From Mucispirillum schaedleri (GTDB lineage: Bacteria; Chrysiogenota; Deferribacteres; Deferribacterales; Mucispirillaceae), in contig CASEIN010000055.1 of the NCBI GenBank assembly GCA_949287985.1, forward strand, positions 30,442 to 94,441: DNA of 64,000 nucleotides. The letters run 5' to 3'. The notes beneath the pieces are model-generated. The model was not told where the DNA came from, did not search any database, and saw nothing but the letters and a program-made list of their open reading frames with translations. The first letter of the stretch is position 1. Every line of letters starts with the position of its first letter. A program made the position numbers and the translations under genes. Positions 58,910 through 64,000 of the stretch are shown piece by piece.

Positions 58910-58941
58910 AAAATCCTGCTTACTAATATAAGCAGGATTTT
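58910..58941. terminator. Bidirectional terminator
   Basis: AAAATCCTGCTTA (58910-58922) pairs over 13 bp with TAAGCAGGATTTT (58929-58941). U-runs result on both strands. It ends the DUF1015 gene on the minus strand and any plus-strand transcript from 58.7 kb. Confidence 0.85.
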
Positions 58942-58944
58942 TTA

Positions 58945-60204
58945 TTATAAATCATTAAACAATAATCCTGTAGCTAATTTTGGATAGAAATATGTTGATT
59001 TTTGTGGCATTACAAGCCCATGTTCAGAAACATCTCTAATAGATTCCATATGCTCCCCATTAAGAACAAATGCCACTGATGAGTGAGATTTTTTATACTC
59101 ATCTATTTCCTGCCAAGTTTGTATAAAATGGATACCTGCTTTTGCAAGTAATCTTTCATCGCTGTATTTAAAATAACCTTTTAATACAAGGTCTTCTAGT
59201 AAATATGTACTTACTTTTCTATAAACTGCATGAAGGTTTTCATATGATTCTGCAAGTAAATTCATACCATATATACCCTGCTTACCATAGTATACCCATG
59301 CACCTGCATTATCTATATGCTCTTTTAAATATGCATCTGCTGCAGGCTGGTCAGCAAGTGGAGTTATTTCAAAAAGTGATGCTGCATAGTCAAGAAATGC
59401 TTTATCATCATAATCTTCTGCCACATCAATAACTCTGTGAGTAGGGAAAACTTTTAAACCTTCGTCCATAAAGTTTACAAACATCATCATAACATAGTCA
59501 TAATTACGTTCTTCCCCTTCTGTAAGACCTTCTTCTGCACGCATATCATCTCTATATTTTAATGCTGTTTCATACCTGTGGTGGCCATCTGCAATATAAA
59601 TTGATTTATCACGCATGAAGCTTTCTATTTTTGTAATACTTTCTTCATCACTAATTGCCCATACAGAATGTTTTACACCATTTTCATCAACAGCAGAAGC
59701 TGCTGGCATTGTTTTTTTAACATCATTAAATAAGCTTGTAAGCCTGTTTTCACTATCTTGATATAAACCAAAAATTTGCGAAAAATTAGCTTTTGAAGCT
59801 TTCATTAATTCATATCTATCAACTTTAGGGCCTGATAATGTTTTTTCATGTGGAAAAACCTGCCCCTTGCCAAATTCTGATAATTTCAAGGCTCCTACAA
59901 AACCTGAACGAACATATGATTTACCACCATATTCATAAACCTGCTCATAAAGATAAAAAGACTTATCTTTATCTTTTTGTAAAATCCCATCTTCCTTCCA
60001 CTTACGATATAAATTACCTGCAACAGTATATCTGTCATCATCACCCACCGGCAAATCAATTTGCACAACATTATATGGTGATTTTGCAAGAAAATGCTCT
60101 CTCATTTCTGGTGAGATTACATCATAAGGTGGAGTAATTACATTTTTTAATAATACTTGTTCAGTATTATACCTAACGCCTCTAAAAGGCCTAACAATAG
60201 ACAC
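58945..60204 (-). CDS. DUF1015 family protein
   Basis: 419 residues. Family landmarks are IVRPFRGVRYN, NVITPPYDVISP and YIADGHHRYETALKYRD. DUF1015 proteins have a ParB/SerK-like fold; archaeal SerK relatives phosphorylate serine, but bacterial DUF1015 members are uncharacterised. The start codon is GTG at 60204 with GGAGG nine bases upstream. It stands alone between two intergenic gaps. Confidence 0.85.
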   Translation of the reverse strand: MSIVRPFRGVRYNTEQVLLKNVITPPYDVISPEMREHFLAKSPYNVVQIDLPVGDDDRYTVAGNLYRKWKEDGILQKDKDKSFYLYEQVYEYGGKSYVRSGFVGALKLSEFGKGQVFPHEKTLSGPKVDRYELMKASKANFSQIFGLYQDSENRLTSLFNDVKKTMPAASAVDENGVKHSVWAISDEESITKIESFMRDKSIYIADGHHRYETALKYRDDMRAEEGLTEGEERNYDYVMMMFVNFMDEGLKVFPTHRVIDVAEDYDDKAFLDYAASLFEITPLADQPAADAYLKEHIDNAGAWVYYGKQGIYGMNLLAESYENLHAVYRKVSTYLLEDLVLKGYFKYSDERLLAKAGIHFIQTWQEIDEYKKSHSSVAFVLNGEHMESIRDVSEHGLVMPQKSTYFYPKLATGLLFNDL

Positions 60205-60323
60205 GGTAATATGCCTCCTGCTTTAAAGCTTAAAATCATTTTGCACTATATATATTAACTAAACTTATATACCTTGATTACCATACTATAGTAAATATTA
60301 CAAGTATATTTGTTTAGATTGTT

Positions 60324-61502
60324 TTATTTTACAAGTTTTGCAAACTTTCTCTTGCCAACTTTTAATATGCCTTCATGGTCTGGTGTAATTGTTAAATCAT
60401 ATATTTTTTCATTTTCAAAATGAACACCACCCTGTTCAGCAAGCCTTCTTGCTTCTGATTTTGATGAAGCAAAGTTTAAAGCTAATATAATATCTAAAAA
60501 GTTACCAGATATTTTATATTCTTGTATATCTGTTGGTGTATTTCTGTTTGAAAAAATACGAACAAATTCTTCTTCTGCATCGATACCAGCCTGTGAACCG
60601 TGATACCTTGTAACTATCTCCCTTGCTAAATTCTTTTTTGCCTGCATAGGGTGAAAATCGCCAGTTTCAATATCTTTTTTCATTTTTTCAATATCTGCTA
60701 AACTCATATCACTAAACAATGTATAATATCTAAACATTAATTCATCTGTTATAGACATAAGCTTACCAAACATATCTTTAGGGCTTTCAGAAATACCTAC
60801 ATAGTTACCAAGGGATTTACTCATTTTCTGAACACCATCAAGACCTTCTATTATAGGCATAGTTACAGCTACTTGAGCTTGTTTGCCATACTGTCTTAAT
60901 AAATCTCTACCTACTAAAAGATTAAACTTTTGGTCTGTGCCACCAAGCTCTATATCTGCATTCATACATACAGAATCATACCCCTGCATAATAGGATACA
61001 TAAACTCATGCATACCAATTGGTTCGCCTGCTTTATATCTTTTTTGGAAATCATCTCTTTCTATTATCCTTGCTACTGTAAATTTAGCCATTAAAGAAAG
61101 AGTTTCTTTCATAGTCATAGGTTCAAGCCATGAAGAATTAAAACAGATTTTAGTTTTTTCAGGGTCTAAGATTTTAAAAACCTGCTCTTTATATGTTTCA
61201 GCATTGGCAAGTACCTGTTCTTTAGTCAGTGGTTTCCTAGTTTCTGATTTTCCAGTAGGATCGCCAATCATTCCAGTAAAATCACCAATTAAAAATGTAA
61301 CATTATGCCCAAGTTCTTGGAAATGCTTCATTTTTTGCAGCACTACTGTATGCCCTAAATGTAAATCTGGTGCAGTAGGGTCAAAACCTGCTTTTACATT
61401 TAATGGTCTGTTTTCTTTTAATTTAGCAATTAAATCTTCTTCTGAAATAATCTCTGCTGTTCCACGTCTGATTAATTCAAGCTGCGTGTTTATATCTTTC
61501 AC
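60324..61502 (-). CDS. tyrS: Tyrosyl-tRNA synthetase
   Basis: 392 residues, class I. The HIGH-like motif is HLGHT in [13 protein letters not shown], and the KMSKS motif is intact ([12 protein letters not shown]). A C-terminal S4 domain (about 330-392) carries [18 protein letters not shown]. The start codon is GTG at 61502 with GAGG seven bases upstream. Confidence 0.96.
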   Translation of the reverse strand: MKDINTQLELIRRGTAEIISEEDLIAKLKENRPLNVKAGFDPTAPDLHLGHTVVLQKMKHFQELGHNVTFLIGDFTGMIGDPTGKSETRKPLTKEQVLANAETYKEQVFKILDPEKTKICFNSSWLEPMTMKETLSLMAKFTVARIIERDDFQKRYKAGEPIGMHEFMYPIMQGYDSVCMNADIELGGTDQKFNLLVGRDLLRQYGKQAQVAVTMPIIEGLDGVQKMSKSLGNYVGISESPKDMFGKLMSITDELMFRYYTLFSDMSLADIEKMKKDIETGDFHPMQAKKNLAREIVTRYHGSQAGIDAEEEFVRIFSNRNTPTDIQEYKISGNFLDIILALNFASSKSEARRLAEQGGVHFENEKIYDLTITPDHEGILKVGKRKFAKLVK

Positions 61503-61519
61503 CCATATACCTCATAATT

Positions 61520-62308
61520 TTAATTTATAATATAACTGTTCCAGTAATAACTATTAAGCAGTTCATCAAAAAACATATATATTATTGCAGCTGCTCCAAG
61601 CATTGGTGCAAATGGAATTGGATAGCTTTTATCTTTTGTAAAAATTATTACAATAATACCTGTAATAACACCAAAAAAAGCGGCCATTGTTAAAATAGCT
61701 GGTATTGAACCAAGCCCAGTAAAAGCACCTATCATAGCAAAAAACATAAAATCTCCCTCACCCATACCCTCTTTTTTACGAATTGCTGAATACAGGTAAG
61801 CGGGGAAAAACAGCACTAAATATCCAGCTGCAACAGCTGCCAAATAATATGGCAGATGCCCTTCTATAATAGCAAATACAAGCCCTGCAAAAATACCTAA
61901 TGCTATATACACAGTAGGTATCATACCAGTTTCAAAATCATCTACAGATGTGTATATATCTGTAAATGACACAGTAAGCACTAAAAATACAAAAATTATA
62001 TATTTAAAAAACTCAATTTCTAAACCAAATTTTAAATGCAACATAACAAATAATAATGCTGTTATTATTTCTGTCATAGGATACATTAATGGTATACTTT
62101 TTTTACAATACCTGCATTTACCACGTAATAAAATATAACTTAAAACTGGAATATTATCTTTCCATGATAAATCTTCCATACATTGTGGACAGTATGAGCC
62201 GGGCGAAATAATACTAATATCTTTTGGCACACGAAGTATTAATACATTCATAAAACTTCCCATTGATAAACCAATTAGTCCAATAAATACTAGTATTACT
62301 ATATCCAT
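61520..62308 (-). CDS. pilD: Prepilin peptidase (type IV leader peptidase)
   Basis: 262 residues, multi-span membrane protein. The cytoplasmic zinc loop has CPQCMEDLSWKD and CRYCKKSIP, and the aspartyl protease residues are in SFTDIYTSVDD and GEGDFMFFAMIGAF. Cleaves and N-methylates type IV prepilins or pseudopilins. Its ATG overlaps the preceding stop by one base. No pilin genes are in the window. Confidence 0.94.
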   Translation of the reverse strand: MDIVILVFIGLIGLSMGSFMNVLILRVPKDISIISPGSYCPQCMEDLSWKDNIPVLSYILLRGKCRYCKKSIPLMYPMTEIITALLFVMLHLKFGLEIEFFKYIIFVFLVLTVSFTDIYTSVDDFETGMIPTVYIALGIFAGLVFAIIEGHLPYYLAAVAAGYLVLFFPAYLYSAIRKKEGMGEGDFMFFAMIGAFTGLGSIPAILTMAAFFGVITGIIVIIFTKDKSYPIPFAPMLGAAAIIYMFFDELLNSYYWNSYIIN

Positions 62309-62766
62309 TACTTTCCTTTACTCATAAAATCCATTATATCATCTTTATTAAAAGCCATTATAACAATCTTTAATTTATTTGCATTTTTTATAAATTCATC
62401 TAAATTTTCTATATAAACATTTTCTTCTAATGCTAAAGCTTGCGCTTTATACTCTTTTAATAAAATTAAAATATCGCTATTTATTATTACCTTATCACTA
62501 TCACCATGTGATAACTTATTCATTATAACAATACATGCTTTATTATGGGATAAATTACAGCCACGTTCTATCGTTTCATTTCTTCCTTCAAATGACTGCA
62601 CTGCCATAATAGTTCTATTTTTTACAACAACACACTGCCCAGAATCATCTCTATCTATGGCATAGGATATAAATGCCCCATAATATATATCATTACTAAT
62701 ATGAATAGATGGTTTTTTTTTAGAATAAACTCCTTTTTTTATAACTGACAGACTATCTTGAGACAT
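62308..62766 (-). CDS. Stand-alone LpxI C-terminal-like domain
   Basis: 152 residues. FISYAIDRDDSGQCVVVKNRTIMAVQSFEG followed by NETIERGCNL resembles the C-terminal half of LpxI (UDP-2,3-diacylglucosamine pyrophosphatase, about 280 residues), where D.GQ.VVV....LAVE..EGTD is typical. The N-terminal half is absent and an AAGG site supports this start. The usual QD.RFD.P segment reads GDSDKVIINSD, so the catalytic Asp region seems lost. It lies 15 bp after an oxidoreductase gene, as in lipid A clusters. It is a degenerate or regulatory relic, or a new partner protein. Confidence 0.6.
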   Translation of the reverse strand: MSQDSLSVIKKGVYSKKKPSIHISNDIYYGAFISYAIDRDDSGQCVVVKNRTIMAVQSFEGRNETIERGCNLSHNKACIVIMNKLSHGDSDKVIINSDILILLKEYKAQALALEENVYIENLDEFIKNANKLKIVIMAFNKDDIMDFMSKGK

Positions 62767-62781
62767 TTGAAACCTTAAATA

Positions 62782-63753
62782 TTATAAATCTATACTGCCA
62801 AAAGTTCCATTTCTAAGCAGTTCATCTGTTTTTAAAGCCACATTAAGTGATGCTAAATCATGCTCTACAGTAACTGTTCTTTTTGTTTTACCAGTAACAC
62901 AGTTAATAAAGTGCATAATCTCACTTTTTAATGGATTTTCTTTATACACAAATAATCTTTCTTGTATAAATTCATTTTTGTATCGTAATTCTTTATCACT
63001 AATTGTCTGCTGTGTTTGACCTTGACGGTAAATATTAATATCTTGAGTAGTGAAATCAAGTTTATATAGAGCGTCCTGCTCACAAACTGTCATATATCTT
63101 TCTTTTATTTGGCTCATTCTACTAACAAAAAGATTAGCTACAGTATTATTTTCAAAAGCAATATTTACTGAAGCGAAATCAGCCAGTTCAGTATATACTT
63201 TTGAACCCATAGCTTGTATAGATTTTACAGGACTATTTACAAGGTTTAAGATAATATCAATATCATGTATCATTAAATCAAGCACAATACTATCAGCTTT
63301 AAAATTTGGGTTAAATTGTGCTACCCTTTTAGATTCAACAAATCTAGGGTTTTCTGTAATTTTTCTAATTTCTTGAACTGCACCGTTAAATCTTTCAACG
63401 TGCCCAATATGTAAAACAAGGTTTTTTGATAATGCTATGTCAAAAAGCTCTTTTGCCTGGTCATAATTTGTAGTAATAGGTTTTTCCACAAGTAAATGTT
63501 TACCTGCAAGCAAACATTCTTTTGCTATTTCATAATGAAAACGAGTAGGGGCAGCAATAGTTATTGCATCTACATATGGAAACATTTCTTTGTAATTGGT
63601 ATAACCATTAACACCAACTTTAGATGCCAGCTCATTTACAACTTCAGCATTTGCATCACATATTCCCATTAATTTAACATCTCTAATATCACTATATAAA
63701 TTTAAGTGATATTTCCCCATTTTTCCAAGACCTATTAAACCTACGTTCAACAT
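62782..63753 (-). CDS. Gfo/Idh/MocA family oxidoreductase
   Basis: 323 residues from the ATG at 63753 (MLNVGLIGLGKMGKYH), which has AGAGG upstream; a longer frame to 63780 lies in the repeat. An N-terminal NAD(P) Rossmann fold with GLGKMG and VEKPITTNY is followed by the substrate domain with HVERFNGAV and DLMIHDIDI. Relatives sit in lpx clusters and include GnnA, which oxidises UDP-GlcNAc for 3-amino lipid A precursors; the LpxI-like neighbour fits that role. Its ribosome site is the AGAGGTT of the adjoining 104-bp repeat. Confidence 0.88.
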   Translation of the reverse strand: MLNVGLIGLGKMGKYHLNLYSDIRDVKLMGICDANAEVVNELASKVGVNGYTNYKEMFPYVDAITIAAPTRFHYEIAKECLLAGKHLLVEKPITTNYDQAKELFDIALSKNLVLHIGHVERFNGAVQEIRKITENPRFVESKRVAQFNPNFKADSIVLDLMIHDIDIILNLVNSPVKSIQAMGSKVYTELADFASVNIAFENNTVANLFVSRMSQIKERYMTVCEQDALYKLDFTTQDINIYRQGQTQQTISDKELRYKNEFIQERLFVYKENPLKSEIMHFINCVTGKTKRTVTVEHDLASLNVALKTDELLRNGTFGSIDL

Positions 63754-63757
63754 ATTT

Positions 63758-64000
63758 AACCTCTTTATATAAAAATACATCCTGTATTTTTATAAATAAC
63801 GCTTGAAAACTAAATAAATTAGTTTTCGCTTACTAAAGTCGCCACGTCATGTGGCTCCAGTAACCTCTTTATATAAAAATACATCCTGTATTTTTATAAA
63901 TAACGCTTGAAAACTAAATAAATTAGTTTTCGCTTACTAAAGTCGCCACGTCATGTGGCTCCAGTAACCTCTTTATATAAAAATACGTCCTGTATTTTTA
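63758..64000. repeat. 104-bp tandem repeat with three hairpins per unit
   Basis: Copy 1 is 63758-63861, copy 2 is 63862-63965, identical, and copy 3 runs 63966-64000 before the window ends, with one base change. Each unit holds three perfect inverted repeats: TATAAAAATAC/GTATTTTTATA (loop ATCCT), GAAAACTAA/TTAGTTTTC (loop ATAAA) and GCCAC/GTGGC (loop GTCAT). The copy-3 change (ATCCT to GTCCT) falls in a loop. The array continues to the right beyond the window. Confidence 0.9.

Noticed and set aside
63758..64000. CRISPR array
   Set aside because: The whole 104-bp unit is repeated with no variable spacers, and no cas genes are present.

Overview
The window is an AT-rich stretch (about 30% G+C by eye) from a diderm bacterium with dense, mostly minus-strand operons. 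Outer-membrane beta-barrel proteins, an LpxI-type domain beside a Gfo/Idh oxidoreductase, an Rnf complex, LL-diaminopimelate aminotransferase and type III glutamine synthetase together suggest an anaerobic Gram-negative lineage. Deferribacterota, perhaps a Mucispirillum relative, would fit. That placement is inference from gene content and was not tested by any search.

Region 1-4.2 kb holds the tail of a membrane protein, two tandem outer-membrane barrel paralogues and an orphan hybrid histidine kinase. Region 4.2-15.6 kb is a nitrogen-assimilation island: type III glutamine synthetase (minus) is divergent from gltB-gltD-dapL (plus), followed by a NifA-type sigma-54 activator. The divergent spacer carries a textbook sigma-54 promoter for glnN, a near-match for gltB, and TTACAA/TTGTAA dyads between them. 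The same dyad overlaps the -35 box of the activator's own promoter.

Region 15.6-47.4 kb is one long minus-strand block of housekeeping genes, with many 1-8 nt overlaps. In transcription order it runs mutL-miaA-ftsB-xseA, greA-pgsA-plsY, ribD-ribE-ribBA-ribH-nusB, two small unknowns, yhaM-ymdB-rpiB-glyA-comEB, and rnfCDGEAB. After a 95-bp gap it continues pyrF-pyrE, a PilZ and a STAS protein, rlmN, bcp, xseB-ispA-dxs-tlyA-nadK-recN, dedA and an M23 peptidase. It covers mismatch repair and recombination, isoprenoid and riboflavin synthesis, pyrimidines, one-carbon metabolism and ferredoxin:NAD+ energy conservation.

Region 47.5-58.7 kb is more accessory. It has a Dsb-like lipoprotein, tRNA-Gly and tRNA-Cys, two paralogous unknown exported proteins, an MnmD-like methyltransferase with an unusual start, a radical SAM protein, enolase, a TetR regulator coupled to an unknown periplasmic protein, and an M29 aminopeptidase. 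Region 58.7-64 kb holds a structured intergenic stretch, a DUF1015 protein, tyrS, a prepilin peptidase, a stand-alone LpxI C-terminal-like domain and a Gfo/Idh oxidoreductase. The window ends inside a 104-bp tandem repeat whose every unit contains three perfect hairpins.

No CRISPR array, transposase, phage module or recognisable defence island was seen. The most interesting signals are the nitrogen-control architecture, the 104-bp hairpin repeat, the mnmD start problem, the degenerate LpxI domain and the unknown exported paralogues.
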